From contig NZ_CBQR020000144.1 of assembly GCF_000455485.1 (NCBI RefSeq), positions 1-44,838 on the forward strand: 44,838 nucleotides of DNA. The letters run 5' to 3'. The translations under genes and the position numbers were made by a program. Positions 9,030-17,497 of this stretch are shown here, piece by piece. Source of the stretch: Gorillibacterium massiliense (lineage in GTDB: Bacteria; Bacillota; Bacilli; Paenibacillales; NBRC-103111). The notes beneath the pieces are model-generated. The model ran no database searches, was not told where the DNA came from, and saw only the letters and a program-made list of their open reading frames with translations. Every line of letters begins with the position of its first letter. The stretch's first letter is position 1.

Positions 9030-10394
9030 ATGACAACTGTAGATTATGCTGAATATTTTGCTAATAAGAGAGAGGGACAATTAAACGAGCTGCAGGAATG
9101 GCTGAGAATCCCAAGTATCTCCGCTTTATCCGAGCATAAAGAGGATGTGAACCGGGCAGCGAAATGGCTGGCCGACACGCTGACCCGCGCCGGTCTGGAG
9201 CATGTTGAGATTTTTCCGACAGAGGGTCATCCGGTTGTTTACGCGGATCATTTGCATGCGCCGGGCAAGCCAACGGTTCTCATATACGGCCACTACGACG
9301 TGCAGCCCGTTGATCCGCTTCATCTGTGGGAGACGCCGCCTTTCGAACCGGCTATCCGCGATAACAAGCTGTATGCCCGGGGCGCAACCGATGATAAAGG
9401 CCAGCTTTTCCTTCATGTGCTGGCTTTGCGGTCCATTTTGGAACAAGAAGGGAAGCTGCCTGTCAACGTTAAGCTCTGCATTGAGGGAGAGGAAGAAATC
9501 ACGAGTCCGAATTTGCCGGGATTCCTCGACGTTCATAAAGACAAGCTAGCAGCTGATATGGTGCTCATTTCCGACACTGAGCTGATGGGGCCGGATAAAC
9601 CGGCCATCTGCACCGGCCTTCGCGGACTTTGCTCACTGGACGTTGCGGTCTATACCGCAAAGACGGATATGCACTCGGGAACCTATGGCGGCGGAGTACC
9701 CAATGCGCTGCATGCCATCGTCTCCCTGCTCAATACGCTTCACGATGAAAAAGGCAGAGTGAGCGTCGCCGGTTTTTACGACGATGTGCCTGATCTTACC
9801 CCGGCCGTGCGGAAAGAACTGGCGAAACGCGTCGTCGACACCGATGAGCTCAAGGAGATGCTCGGTCTGCATGATTTGTTCGGCGAGGAAGGATATACGT
9901 ACGTCGAGCAGGTGGGAGCAAGGCCGACGCTTGAACTGAACGGAGTGTATGGCGGATTCCAGGGAGAAGGGACTAAGACGGTCATTCCCCGGGAAGCCCA
10001 CGCCAAGATCACTTGCCGTCTGGTCGGTCAGCAGAAGCCCCAGGATATCCTCGATAAAATCGAGGCGCATCTTCACGCTCATTGCCCGCCGGGATCCAAG
10101 CTGGAGATTGTCCAGCGGGAACGGGGTAACCCATTCGATATGAATCCGGATACGCCGATTTTGCAAAAAGCCGCCGACGCCTTCGAACAGGTATATGGCG
10201 CGCGCCCGGTATTCACCAAGGACGGCGGTTCCATTCCGATCATCGAGGCGTTGTCTCGCATCGTCTCGGCGCCGGTGGTGCTGATGGGATTTGGCCTGCC
10301 CGACGAAAATCTGCATGCGCCTAACGAGCATTTCCATCTGGAGAACTTCGATAAAGGGTTGTTGACCCTCGTTGATTTCCTACACCGGATTTAA
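9030..10394 (+). CDS. M20 family dipeptidase (zinc aminoacyl peptidase)
   Basis: A 454-residue cytoplasmic metallopeptidase of the M20 dipeptidase/CNDP2-like branch. Zn-site residues are visible: H88 and D90 in YGHYDVQPVD, bridging D121 in RGATDDKG, catalytic E155 and ligand E156 in EGEEEITS, and a C-terminal His in LHAPNEHF. The lid (dimerisation) domain lies at about 205-375. Length is typical. It would hydrolyse di- or tripeptides for amino acid recycling; specificity is not readable. A GGGAGGATATATC ribosome binding site precedes the ATG. A strong terminator closes the transcript. Confidence 0.93.
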   Translation: MTTVDYAEYFANKREGQLNELQEWLRIPSISALSEHKEDVNRAAKWLADTLTRAGLEHVEIFPTEGHPVVYADHLHAPGKPTVLIYGHYDVQPVDPLHLWETPPFEPAIRDNKLYARGATDDKGQLFLHVLALRSILEQEGKLPVNVKLCIEGEEEITSPNLPGFLDVHKDKLAADMVLISDTELMGPDKPAICTGLRGLCSLDVAVYTAKTDMHSGTYGGGVPNALHAIVSLLNTLHDEKGRVSVAGFYDDVPDLTPAVRKELAKRVVDTDELKEMLGLHDLFGEEGYTYVEQVGARPTLELNGVYGGFQGEGTKTVIPREAHAKITCRLVGQQKPQDILDKIEAHLHAHCPPGSKLEIVQRERGNPFDMNPDTPILQKAADAFEQVYGARPVFTKDGGSIPIIEALSRIVSAPVVLMGFGLPDENLHAPNEHFHLENFDKGLLTLVDFLHRI

Positions 10395-10431
10395 TGAAGG
10401 AAACCAAGTGTGATTTCAAGCAAAAAGGAGA

Positions 10432-10462
10432 AGAAGCCCGCCGAAAACGACGGGCTTTTTTT
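10432..10462 (+). terminator. terminator of the dipeptidase gene
   Basis: AAGCCCG (10434-10440) pairs with CGGGCTT (10451-10457), followed by a run of T. Confidence 0.88.
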
Positions 10463-10495
10463 GTACCGCGCAAACAGAACACTTTGTGTCTTCTA

Positions 10496-10541
10496 TTGAC
10501 AAGAAAGCCCGGCTGCGATTATGATAACGATTATCATTATC
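10496..10541 (+). promoter_or_regulatory. iron-regulated promoter with Fur box over the -10
   Basis: TTGACA (10496-10501) and TATGAT (10520-10525) are spaced by 18 bp. The 15-bp stretch at 10522-10536 matches the Bacillus 7-1-7 Fur consensus TGATAATNATTATCA at all but one position. The 19-bp Fur motif at 10523-10541 matches 18 of 19. The Fur site overlaps the -10, so iron-loaded Fur would block RNA polymerase. Confidence 0.85.
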
Positions 10542-10607
10542 ATAAATTTAAGTGTCCCTTCGCGGCTCATCCAACCGGAAAGGCGTAAGGAAGAGGAGGA
10601 AACAACG

Positions 10608-11411
10608 GTGGCGATACTGGAAACCCGCGATCTTGCCGTGGCATATGGAAATACGGAAATTGTGAAGAAGCTCAATTTGGCCATCCCGGAGGGGAAAGTC
10701 ACATCGATTATCGGGCCGAACGGCTGCGGGAAGTCGACAGTATTGAAAACGATGGCCCGCCTCATGCGCCCCTCCAAAGGTTCGGTGCTGCTGGACGGCA
10801 AAGCGATTCATACGGAATCCACTCGCGATGTTGCCCGTAAATTGGCGATTCTTCCGCAAACCCCCGAAGCCCCTAACGGATTGACCGTGCAGGAACTGGT
10901 TACATACGGACGTTTTCCTTACCAGAAAGGTATGGGGAGATTGAAGCCCGAGGATCGGAAAGTGATCGATTGGGCGATTGCCGAAACGGGTATGGACGAA
11001 TTCCGCGACCGTCCCATCGAAGCGTTGTCCGGCGGACAGAGGCAGCGAGTGTGGATTGCCATGGCTTTGGCCCAGGAAACGGAACTGCTGCTTCTGGATG
11101 AACCCACCACTTATCTGGACTTGGCGCACCAGTTGGAGATTCTGCAGCTTCTCACGCGGTTGAACCGCGAACAAAATCGTACGGTAGCCATGGTCCTTCA
11201 TGATCTTAATCTGGCTGCCCGGTTTTCCGATTACATGGTGGCTGTGCGAGCGGGAGAGGTCATCTGTGCAGGCAGTCCTCAAGAGGTTTTGACTTCTTCC
11301 ACGTTGAAAAAAGTATTCGAAATCGATGCCGAAATCGTGACCGATCCGCGGAATGGCACTCCGGTCTGCCTGACCTACGACTTGGTAGGTAGGCAGCTTG
11401 TCTTGAAATAG
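10608..11411 (+). CDS. yusV: stand-alone iron-siderophore ABC transporter ATPase, YusV/FecE-like
   Basis: A 267-residue ATPase of the FepC/FhuC/YusV group. The GTG at 10608 has AGGAGG just upstream. It carries Walker A (GPNGCGKST, residues 36-44), a Q-loop (ILPQTPEA), the family-typical segment LVTYGRFPYQ, a signature (LSGGQRQRVWIAMALAQ), Walker B (LLLLDEPTTYLD) and the H-loop (MVLHDLNLA). No permease or binding-protein gene is next to it. B. subtilis YusV is likewise a lone Fur-regulated ATPase shared by several siderophore permeases, and the Fur box here supports the same role. The orthology to YusV is an inference. Confidence 0.88.
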   Translation: MAILETRDLAVAYGNTEIVKKLNLAIPEGKVTSIIGPNGCGKSTVLKTMARLMRPSKGSVLLDGKAIHTESTRDVARKLAILPQTPEAPNGLTVQELVTYGRFPYQKGMGRLKPEDRKVIDWAIAETGMDEFRDRPIEALSGGQRQRVWIAMALAQETELLLLDEPTTYLDLAHQLEILQLLTRLNREQNRTVAMVLHDLNLAARFSDYMVAVRAGEVICAGSPQEVLTSSTLKKVFEIDAEIVTDPRNGTPVCLTYDLVGRQLVLK

Positions 11412-11433
11412 CCGCCGATTTCTTCATATGAAC

Positions 11434-11483
11434 AAAACCCTGCGGGGATTGTCCGGTATGCGGACGACCTCGCAGGGTTTTTT
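11434..11483. terminator. bidirectional terminator between convergent genes
   Basis: AAAACCCTGCG (11434-11444) pairs with CGCAGGGTTTT (from 11471). A smaller GTCC/GGAC hairpin lies inside, and A and T runs flank it on either side. It serves the ATPase gene and the minus-strand cupin gene. Confidence 0.88.
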
Positions 11484-11500
11484 GCGTTCAGATTAGCTGA

Positions 11501-11953
11501 TCAGCGCCCCACCAGCTTGAAATCGTCAAAATCAAAACCGGGTGCGACGACGCAGGATACGAGTACCGGCTCGTCACCAACAGCCTCCGCTTTTTGCCAA
11601 ACCCCGGCGGGAACGAGGGCCTGCGGCTGCTGTCCGTCATGAAGACCCATGCCGAGAATAAACTCCTTCGGTTCTGTAGGAGTATCGCCGGATCCCCCCA
11701 TGGTAAGAAGCAGCGGGCCGCCGGAGTGCCACAGCCACAGCTCGTCTGAGCGGACCACGTGCCACTCCGAATTTTCCCCCGGATGAAGCAGAAAATAGAC
11801 GGCGGTGGCGATGGAACGCGGACCGGTATAATCACCGCCAAGGGCGCTTTGAGGAATGGTCAGGGGGGTCCGCCAGTATTCGCGGAACCAACCGCCTTCG
11901 ATATGAGGCTTAAGAGCAAGCTGCTCAACGAGGGGGGAGAGTTGTTTATTCAA
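11501..11953 (-). CDS. cupin-fold protein, DUF985 family
   Basis: About 150 residues with the DUF985 hallmarks: LALKPHIEGGWFREYWRT near the start, TAVYFLLHPGENSEWHVVRSDELWLWHSGGPLLL in the middle (here quoted as two adjoining motifs, FLLHPGENSEWHVV and SDELWLWHSGGP), and a C-terminal VSCVVAPGFDFDDFKL. I prefer the TTG at 11953, which has AAAGGAG 8 bases upstream, over the in-frame ATG at 11989, which would place that ribosome binding site inside the gene. The family is a small single-domain cupin of uncertain biochemical role. It converges on the siderophore ATPase gene and shares its terminator. Confidence 0.85.
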   Translation of the reverse strand: MNKQLSPLVEQLALKPHIEGGWFREYWRTPLTIPQSALGGDYTGPRSIATAVYFLLHPGENSEWHVVRSDELWLWHSGGPLLLTMGGSGDTPTEPKEFILGMGLHDGQQPQALVPAGVWQKAEAVGDEPVLVSCVVAPGFDFDDFKLVGR

Positions 11954-12043
11954 TGCTTTCGCTCCTTTGATCGGTGTGTATCTAATCATAGTTGGATTCG
12001 GGGCAAAAGAAAAGCGGGAGGAAAGATTGACCCAAATTTTAGT

Positions 12044-12082
12044 AGTATACTTTTGATAAATTTAGTATACTGTCAGTATACT
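12044..12082 (+). promoter_or_regulatory. promoter and triple palindromic operator of the TetR/EFR1 operon
   Basis: The palindrome AGTATACT occurs three times: 12044-12051, 12064-12071 and 12075-12082. The last two, with a 3-bp spacer, make a nearly perfect 19-bp dyad. A promoter TTGATA (12053-12058) and TATACT (12077-12082), 18 bp apart, is embedded in them, so the third palindrome is the -10. This is the arrangement expected of an autoregulated TetR operator. Confidence 0.7.
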
Positions 12083-12141
12083 TGAAGGTGATCTTCATTC
12101 AAGCAACAACCAATCGTGAGGGTATAAGGAGAACAGATCGA

Positions 12142-12780
12142 ATGGACAAGTTATCCAGACGGGATAGGGAGAAGTTGGCGCGGGAAGAGGAGATGATCTC
12201 GGCTGCAGAACAACTATTTTCGCAAAGAGGCTTTGATAAGGTTTCTATGGACGAAATAGCGAAAGAATCGCAATTTACGAAGAGAACGCTGTATCAATAC
12301 TTCGAAAGCAAAGAAGAGATCTATTTTGGAGTGGTGGTTCGGGGATTCCAAAAAATCTTTGTCAAACTTGAGGAAGCCAGTAATGAAACTCAGACGGGCT
12401 TTATGAGACTCCAACAGTCATGCAGTCATTTGTATCAATTCAATAAAGACCATCCGGAAATATTCCGTATCATTGGCTATACAGGATACGTCAAGAAAAA
12501 AGCTGTCGCTGAAAGCAAGAGGTATCGTGAATTTTTGCAGTGGAATAGCCGAGTGTTTGAGATTGTTGCCAAGATGATTGAAGAAGGGAAAAAGGACGGG
12601 AGCATCCAGGGCAACCTTGATTCGCAAACGACTTCGTACAGTCTAATCTTTCTGCTGACCGGTTTTTTTAATCAGCTATCCGCCACCGGAGACAGCTTTA
12701 CGGAGCATTTTTCAACAAACATGGACGATTTCGGCATGGGTACAATCGATTTGCTGATGCAAACCTTTAAGAATAAGTGA
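12142..12780 (+). CDS. TetR family transcriptional repressor
   Basis: A 212-residue regulator. The ATG at 12142 has AAGGAGA about 10 bases upstream; a longer frame starting at 12082 would begin within the operator. The N-terminal HTH spans about 15-60 (EEEMISAAEQLFSQRGF, then VSMDEIAKESQFTKRTLYQYF), followed by a helical ligand-binding domain of unknown specificity. Its stop lies 10 bases before the EFR1 gene, so the two form an operon. The palindromic sites upstream suggest it represses itself and its redox-protein partner. Confidence 0.92.
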   Translation: MDKLSRRDREKLAREEEMISAAEQLFSQRGFDKVSMDEIAKESQFTKRTLYQYFESKEEIYFGVVVRGFQKIFVKLEEASNETQTGFMRLQQSCSHLYQFNKDHPEIFRIIGYTGYVKKKAVAESKRYREFLQWNSRVFEIVAKMIEEGKKDGSIQGNLDSQTTSYSLIFLLTGFFNQLSATGDSFTEHFSTNMDDFGMGTIDLLMQTFKNK

Positions 12781-12790
12781 GGTTGAGTGG

Positions 12791-13681
12791 ATGATGGGAA
12801 TTCATGCGGACCGGATACGATCTGTCGGCATCTTTTATTTTTCCGGCACAGGGAACACGGAAATGGTTGCGGATTTGTTGAAAAAGGAGTTTATTCAGCA
12901 AGAGCTTCAAGTAGACTTAATCCGAATGGAAGATGGTTTAAAGAACGGCTTGGATATGAACATTGGATATTATGATATAATCGGGCTTGGGAGTCAAATT
13001 ATCGGATATGGAGTTCCCAAAATTGTGCATGATTTTATCCGGCTTCTTCCCAAAGTGGATGGTAAAGACGTTTTCATTTTCCGAACGGCGGGCGGTGTCG
13101 CTCCGGTCAACTACAATGCTTCAAAACCGATGATAAAATGGCTCGGCAAAAAGGGGTATCAGGTATATTATGAAAGGATTTTTTCAATAAGCAGCAACTG
13201 GATTGCCAAATTCGACGATGAAGTTACCCGTCAACTCTATAAGGCTACCAAAGAAAAAATCGGACTTATGTGCGGTGAACTGTTGAGAGGCGAAAGACGA
13301 ATTTATATAACCGGCCTAGGATTGCGATTGAAAATGGGTTCTATAAGAACGATTGCATCGCCTATATTCCAAATTATCGGGAAAGATTATGGCGTGAGCA
13401 AAACGTGTGTGCGTTGCGGACTGTGCGTCAAAACATGTCCGTCGGGGAACATCCGCATGAAAAAGGGGACGATCAAATTTGGGTTCAACTGTAATTCCTG
13501 CATGAGATGCCTGTACATATGCCCCCAAAAGTCCATCCATTTCAGGCTGTTTAAATTTTTCCGCGTTCCGGGTGAATATAACGTTAAGAAGATCCTTGAG
13601 CAGCCTGGCAACGGCGCTCCATGCATAGAAGGGCGCATACCACCGTTTTTTCACAAATATGTTCATGAAAAAGAAATGTAA
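12791..13681 (+). CDS. EFR1-family flavodoxin-ferredoxin fusion protein
   Basis: A 296-residue redox protein. The N-terminus is flavodoxin-like, with an FMN phosphate loop (FSGTGNT, residues 17-23) and a second flavin loop near 98-105 (RTAGGVAP). The C-terminus carries two CxxCxxCxxxC 4Fe-4S motifs: C206/209/212/216 and C234/237/240/244. This matches the EFR1 family of putative electron carriers. The partner and substrate are unknown. Cotranscription with a TetR regulator suggests inducible expression by a small molecule. The start could be the ATG at 12791 or 12794; GAGG/GAGTGG lies just upstream. Confidence 0.9.
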   Translation: MMGIHADRIRSVGIFYFSGTGNTEMVADLLKKEFIQQELQVDLIRMEDGLKNGLDMNIGYYDIIGLGSQIIGYGVPKIVHDFIRLLPKVDGKDVFIFRTAGGVAPVNYNASKPMIKWLGKKGYQVYYERIFSISSNWIAKFDDEVTRQLYKATKEKIGLMCGELLRGERRIYITGLGLRLKMGSIRTIASPIFQIIGKDYGVSKTCVRCGLCVKTCPSGNIRMKKGTIKFGFNCNSCMRCLYICPQKSIHFRLFKFFRVPGEYNVKKILEQPGNGAPCIEGRIPPFFHKYVHEKEM

Positions 13682-13685
13682 TCCG

Positions 13686-13726
13686 AATACAGCTTGCCGT
13701 GGTTTGATGCCGGCAAGCTGTATTTC
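13686..13726 (+). terminator. terminator-like hairpin after EFR1
   Basis: A perfect 14-bp stem (13686-13699 with 13711-13724). The T tract after it is poor, so efficiency is uncertain, but the stem is long and GC-containing. Confidence 0.65.
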
Positions 13727-13782
13727 GTTACCTCGTCACCATAGTGACGTCAAGTTTTCTTACAAGTTTGCTAAAAAAACAT

Positions 13783-13811
13783 TTGTCCTTTTGCAAATAT
13801 GCTGATAAAAT
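13783..13811 (+). promoter_or_regulatory. candidate promoter of the amino acid importer
   Basis: TTGTCC (13783-13788) and TAAAAT (13806-13811) are 17 bp apart, about 45 bp before the start codon. No T-box or riboswitch signature was seen in the leader. Confidence 0.4.
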
Positions 13812-13857
13812 CACTTTAATGATTTACCGCAATAGTTATTTTTAGGGGGTATTGCCA

Positions 13858-14667
13858 ATGAAAAAAGGTATGATTTTCTTTTTCTGTTTAATGATTGCAG
13901 CAGCCCTGACAGCTTGCGGCACAAAAAGCGACAAGGAAACAAGCGCCGGTGCGGGAGATCATGTATACAAAATCGCGACGGACGCCACCTATGCACCCAT
14001 GGAAAGCATGGACAAGAGCAAAATCGTCGGCTTTGACGTCGATTTTCTCGCTGCGGTGATGAAAGAGGCGAATTTGAAGTACACGCTCTCGAATATCGGC
14101 TGGGACGGAATGCTTCAAAGTGTAAAAGCAGGATCGTACGACGCAGGGATCTCCTCCGTATCGATTACCGACGAACGCAAGCAAACCTATGATTTTTCGA
14201 TGCCTTATTTTGAATCTACAAATATGATTCTCGTAACTGATGGTAGCCCCATTCAAAATGCACTGGACTTGAAGGACAAGAAGGTTGCGGTTCAAGGTCA
14301 AACCACAGCAGATACGCTGATGAGCGATATCATGGGAGCGACCAACACCAATCTGAAAAAATTCGAAAGCAACGTACTGGCATTCATGGAGCTGGAAAAC
14401 CACGGCGTTGACGCGGCTGTGGCGGATATCGCCATCGTGCGGGAATACGTGAAGAACAACCCGAAGAAGAAATTCATCGGCATACTCGACAAGGAAAATT
14501 TCCCTTCCGAGTATTACGGCATTCTGCTGCCGAAAAACAGCGAATTGAAGGCGAAGCTGGACCCGGCCATAAAGAATGTAATCAGCAATGGGAAATACGC
14601 CGAAATTTATAAGAAATGGTTCGGCGAAGAGCCGAATACCGATACGCTGTTGAGCGCCAAGCCTTAA
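13858..14667 (+). CDS. polar amino acid ABC transporter substrate-binding lipoprotein
   Basis: A 269-residue family 3 (HisJ/GlnH-like) solute-binding protein. The ATG at 13858 follows AGGGGGT by 7 bases; a TTG two codons earlier is less likely. A lipoprotein signal ends at LTAC-G. Ligand-site features of amino acid binders are present: TDATYAPMES near the mature N-terminus, a DERKQTYDFSMPYF segment whose Arg normally binds the alpha-carboxylate, and a late Asp region (VDAAVADIAIV). The substrate cannot be fixed from sequence (polar or basic amino acid, glutamine or cystine are all possible). It is the first gene of a three-gene importer. Confidence 0.92.
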   Translation: MKKGMIFFFCLMIAAALTACGTKSDKETSAGAGDHVYKIATDATYAPMESMDKSKIVGFDVDFLAAVMKEANLKYTLSNIGWDGMLQSVKAGSYDAGISSVSITDERKQTYDFSMPYFESTNMILVTDGSPIQNALDLKDKKVAVQGQTTADTLMSDIMGATNTNLKKFESNVLAFMELENHGVDAAVADIAIVREYVKNNPKKKFIGILDKENFPSEYYGILLPKNSELKAKLDPAIKNVISNGKYAEIYKKWFGEEPNTDTLLSAKP

Positions 14668-14690
14668 CAAGGGTTTGGTGGAATGAGAAG

Positions 14691-14728
14691 GAGGCGTGTG
14701 CCGCCGCAAGGCGCATGCCTCTTGTTTT
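14691..14728 (+). promoter_or_regulatory. intercistronic hairpin between binding protein and permease
   Basis: A 12-bp stem with two G.U pairs (14691-14702 with 14710-14721), followed by TTGTTTTCG. A partial terminator or RNA-stability hairpin here would let the binding protein exceed the membrane subunits. Confidence 0.6.
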
Positions 14729-14761
14729 CGTTAGGTAACGCCTTTCAGAAAGGACATCCAT

Positions 14762-15430
14762 ATGGCAGATTTCACTTTAAACATCGATTTCAGGTTTGAC
14801 ATCATTTGGGAATACTTGCCTCTGCTGCTTAGAGGAACCTTGCTCACCGTGGGATTATCGGTGGCTTCGATTTTGCTCGGCTCGATTCTCGGTCTGGGCG
14901 TCGGCTTCGGGAAAATGTCCAAACGTGCGCTTTTGCGCATACCGATGCTTTGTTATGTGAATTTCTTTCGGGGAACACCGCTTTACGTGCAGATTTTGAT
15001 TGTGCATTTCGGACTGATTCCGGCCATCATCGGTCATACCAATTCCATCGTCTCGGCGATTACGGCCCTATCTCTCAATTCAGCGGCCTATTCTGCGGAA
15101 ATTTATCGCGCCGGTATCCAATCCATCGATAAAGGCCAGACCGAGGCGGCTTACTCCTTGGGAATGAGCCACATGCAGACGATGCGCCACGTCATTTTGC
15201 CTCAGGCGATCAAGCGGATGATTCCGGCTTTCGGCAACGAGTTCATCATGCTGGTCAAGGACTCTTCTCTCATCGCCATTGTGGCTGCGCCAGAAATTAT
15301 GTACTGGAGCAACGCTATGCGCGGCCAATACATGCGGATCTGGGAGCCTTACCTGACCGCTTCGCTCATCTACTTTATTTTGACGTATTCGCTTAATAAG
15401 CTTCTTCTTTACATTGAAAGGAAGGTGTAG
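14762..15430 (+). CDS. amino acid ABC transporter permease (HisM/GlnP family)
   Basis: A 222-residue inner-membrane subunit with about five transmembrane helices. The conserved [17 protein letters not shown] segment and the coupling loop [20 protein letters not shown] are diagnostic of the HisMQ/GlnP family. AGAAAGGA precedes the ATG. It would homodimerise and pair with the ATPase whose start lies 4 bases after its stop. Confidence 0.95.
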   Translation: MADFTLNIDFRFDIIWEYLPLLLRGTLLTVGLSVASILLGSILGLGVGFGKMSKRALLRIPMLCYVNFFRGTPLYVQILIVHFGLIPAIIGHTNSIVSAITALSLNSAAYSAEIYRAGIQSIDKGQTEAAYSLGMSHMQTMRHVILPQAIKRMIPAFGNEFIMLVKDSSLIAIVAAPEIMYWSNAMRGQYMRIWEPYLTASLIYFILTYSLNKLLLYIERKV

Positions 15431-15434
15431 CCTC

Positions 15435-16166
15435 ATGGAGTCGATCATCGAGGTAAGCCATCTATATAAAGCCTTTGGCGATAACACGGTGCTGCAGGAC
15501 GTTTCGGTGAATATCGCTCCCCAGGAAGTGGTGGTTGTCATCGGACCATCCGGATCGGGAAAATCCACTTTTCTGCGTTGCTTGAACCTGTTGGAGAGGC
15601 CGGAACGGGGCGACGTTCGCATCGAAGGCCAGTCTCTTATGGATAAGAAAACAGGAATTTCCGAAATCCGCACGGAAGTCGGCATGGTGTTTCAACAGTT
15701 CAACCTATTCCCCCATAAAAAAGTCATCGACAACATCACCATGGCGCCGATGCTCGTCCGCAAATGGCCGCAGGAAAAGGCGCGTAAAAAAGCGATGGAG
15801 CTGCTCGAAAAGGTAGGATTGGCGGAAAAAGCGGATGCGTATCCGACATCCTTGTCGGGAGGGCAATCCCAGCGGGTAGCCATTGCCCGGGCTTTGGCGA
15901 TGGAGCCGAAGATCATGCTGTTTGACGAACCGACTTCCGCCCTCGACCCGGAGATGGTAGGCGAAGTACTGGCCGTTATGAAGCAGCTGGCTCGGGAGGG
16001 GATGACCATGGTGGTAGTCACCCACGAGATGGGCTTTGCCAGAGAAGTGGGCGACCGGGTGATTTTTATGGAGCAAGGCAGTATCGTGGAAGAAGCTTCA
16101 CCCCAGGAGCTATTCGGGAATCCAATGCAGGAGCGGACTCGCGAATTTTTATCCAAGGTCCTTTAA
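15435..16166 (+). CDS. amino acid ABC transporter ATPase (GlnQ family)
   Basis: A 243-residue ATPase. The ATG at 15435 has a GGAAGG ribosome binding site located inside the end of the permease gene. Walker A is GPSGSGKST (37-45), then Q-loop [10 protein letters not shown], signature [17 protein letters not shown], Walker [16 protein letters not shown] and H-loop [10 protein letters not shown], all GlnQ-like. It energises the importer formed with the two preceding products. A weak hairpin follows. Confidence 0.96.
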   Translation: MESIIEVSHLYKAFGDNTVLQDVSVNIAPQEVVVVIGPSGSGKSTFLRCLNLLERPERGDVRIEGQSLMDKKTGISEIRTEVGMVFQQFNLFPHKKVIDNITMAPMLVRKWPQEKARKKAMELLEKVGLAEKADAYPTSLSGGQSQRVAIARALAMEPKIMLFDEPTSALDPEMVGEVLAVMKQLAREGMTMVVVTHEMGFAREVGDRVIFMEQGSIVEEASPQELFGNPMQERTREFLSKVL

Positions 16167-16183
16167 TTGCATAGTTAGGATAC

Positions 16184-16222
16184 AGTTGGCTGGCATCCCG
16201 TTCTTGGGGTACAGCCAATTTC
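16184..16222 (+). terminator. probable terminator of the amino acid importer
   Basis: TTGGCTG (16186-16192) pairs with CAGCCAA (16212-16218), followed by TTTCC. The T tract is weak. Confidence 0.5.
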
Positions 16223-16323
16223 CATGTAGTTCAAAGCGCGCAGACTGGTTGGTTTCGTAGTGTAATGGCAAAAACGCAGAAGAATGTCCCAAAAAGCAGA
16301 ATGGTTTTTGCTTGTCCGCTCAG

Positions 16324-16329
16324 TATAAT
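16324..16329 (+). promoter_or_regulatory. -10 box of the TIM-barrel gene
   Basis: A perfect TATAAT about 35-40 bp before the likely start codon. The -35 is poor. Transcription from here would exclude a longer in-frame start at 16265. Confidence 0.45.
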
Positions 16330-16363
16330 AGGTGATGATAGATCAACTATTAGAACACACGGG

Positions 16364-17140
16364 ATGGTGAGCAAATTGGCAAAACCGATAGTAGGATTGC
16401 AGCTCTATACGCTCAGAGATCAAACGGAGAAGGATTTTATCGGAACCATTCGCAAAGTTGCTGATATGGGATATAAGGCAGTGGAATTTGCCGGTTATTA
16501 TGGAGTGCCTGCGAAAGAACTGAAGTCGCTGTTGGACGAGCTTGGCCTGGAGGCTCCTTCCGCTCACATCGGACTGAATTGGGAAGAACCGGACAAGCTG
16601 GAGTCCGATCTGGCCGCGCAAATCGAGTATGCCAAGGAAGTCGGACTTTCCTACATCGTGACGCCTTGGGCGCCGCTGCCGGAAGTTCCAACGATGGAGG
16701 ATGTGCGCAAGCTGGCTGCCACGCTGGAAAAAGCAGGTAAGATGGTAACGGCGGCTGGACTCGGCTACGGCTACCATAACCATGACTTCGAATTCAAATT
16801 CGTGGAAGGCAAAACCATCATGGACCATCTCTTGGAAATCGTGCCGGCTGAGCTGCTCGTCGCGGAATTCGATCTGGGCTGGGTTCACATGGGCGGCCAA
16901 GTGCCGGTTGACTACGTTACCCGTTACGCCGGACGCGTGCCGCCGGCTCACTTCAAGGACTTCGGCGTCGGCACACGGGATACGGAAGTCGGCCGCGGCG
17001 TCGTCGATCTGAAGAGCGTCCTCGGCGTTGCCGAACAATCCGGCATCAAGTACTTCATCGTCGAGCAGGAAGAATTTACTTCCTCTTCTCTGGAAAGCGC
17101 CAAGCTTTGCCTGGATTTCTTCCGGGAGAACGGGTTTTAA
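16364..17140 (+). CDS. sugar phosphate isomerase/epimerase, AP endonuclease 2-type TIM barrel
   Basis: About 258 residues of the xylose isomerase-like TIM barrel superfamily. The first strand is IVGLQLYTLRD. Metal-ligand positions of the family are visible in sequence order: HIGL (His), YHNHDFEF (His-Asn-His), AEFDLGWVHMGG (Asp, His), HFKDFG (His, Asp) and IVEQEE (Glu). Such proteins isomerise or epimerise sugars, inositol derivatives or hydroxypyruvate, and the exact substrate is not inferable. The start is uncertain among ATG 16364, GTG 16367 and TTG 16376. The TATAAT at 16324 argues against the longer frame. It stands alone between the amino acid importer and the xylanase. Confidence 0.85.
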   Translation: MVSKLAKPIVGLQLYTLRDQTEKDFIGTIRKVADMGYKAVEFAGYYGVPAKELKSLLDELGLEAPSAHIGLNWEEPDKLESDLAAQIEYAKEVGLSYIVTPWAPLPEVPTMEDVRKLAATLEKAGKMVTAAGLGYGYHNHDFEFKFVEGKTIMDHLLEIVPAELLVAEFDLGWVHMGGQVPVDYVTRYAGRVPPAHFKDFGVGTRDTEVGRGVVDLKSVLGVAEQSGIKYFIVEQEEFTSSSLESAKLCLDFFRENGF

Positions 17141-17165
17141 GGAAGTTTCTATCGTAATCATGAAC

Positions 17166-17207
17166 GAGAGGGCCTCTTGATCAGCGAGGGGCTTTCTCTT
17201 TTTTTTC
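17166..17207 (+). terminator. terminator of the TIM-barrel gene
   Basis: A stem of about 11 bp with a two-base bulge (GAGAGGGCCTC region paired with the region ending CTTTCTC), followed by a run of T. Confidence 0.75.
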
Positions 17208-17497
17208 TTCCAATTGACCTCTTTGATTTATGATCAAATCCACCCTGATCGAATCTCTCTTTGGTAACCACGGCTGGGTAGATTACGAATCTGAATATTC
17301 TATATTTTCTCAAGAAAGTCCTATAGATTTCCAAGTGAAATCAATACAAGGGAATTCCTATAATATGGGATGTAAGCGCTATCTAATCTAGTAGCAAAAA
17401 GGGAGGTTGAGAGACTCGTTGAACGATTCGAACAGCCGGAATCGGCTCTGGCGTAAGATTCGCAACAAACTATCCAATTTGGCGAGGAGGAAAGATG
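17208..17497 (+). promoter_or_regulatory. xylanase promoter region with cre site
   Basis: The -10 TATAAT lies at 17359-17364, with a weak GTGAAA 18 bp upstream. Starting 7 bp after the -10, the 14 bases at 17371-17384 match the CcpA cre consensus TGWAANCGNTNWCA at 13 positions. It therefore covers the transcription start, and CcpA binding should repress initiation or early elongation on preferred sugars. A separate 6-bp inverted repeat (TTTGAT/ATCAAA, 17222-17238) lies further upstream, of unknown role. The GAGGAGG at 17484-17490 is the ribosome binding site. Confidence 0.7.

Noticed and set aside
16265-16363. 33-residue N-terminal extension of the TIM-barrel protein
   Set aside because: The consensus -10 at 16324 lies inside it, there is no ribosome binding site at 16265, and the family starts at the first beta strand after 16376.
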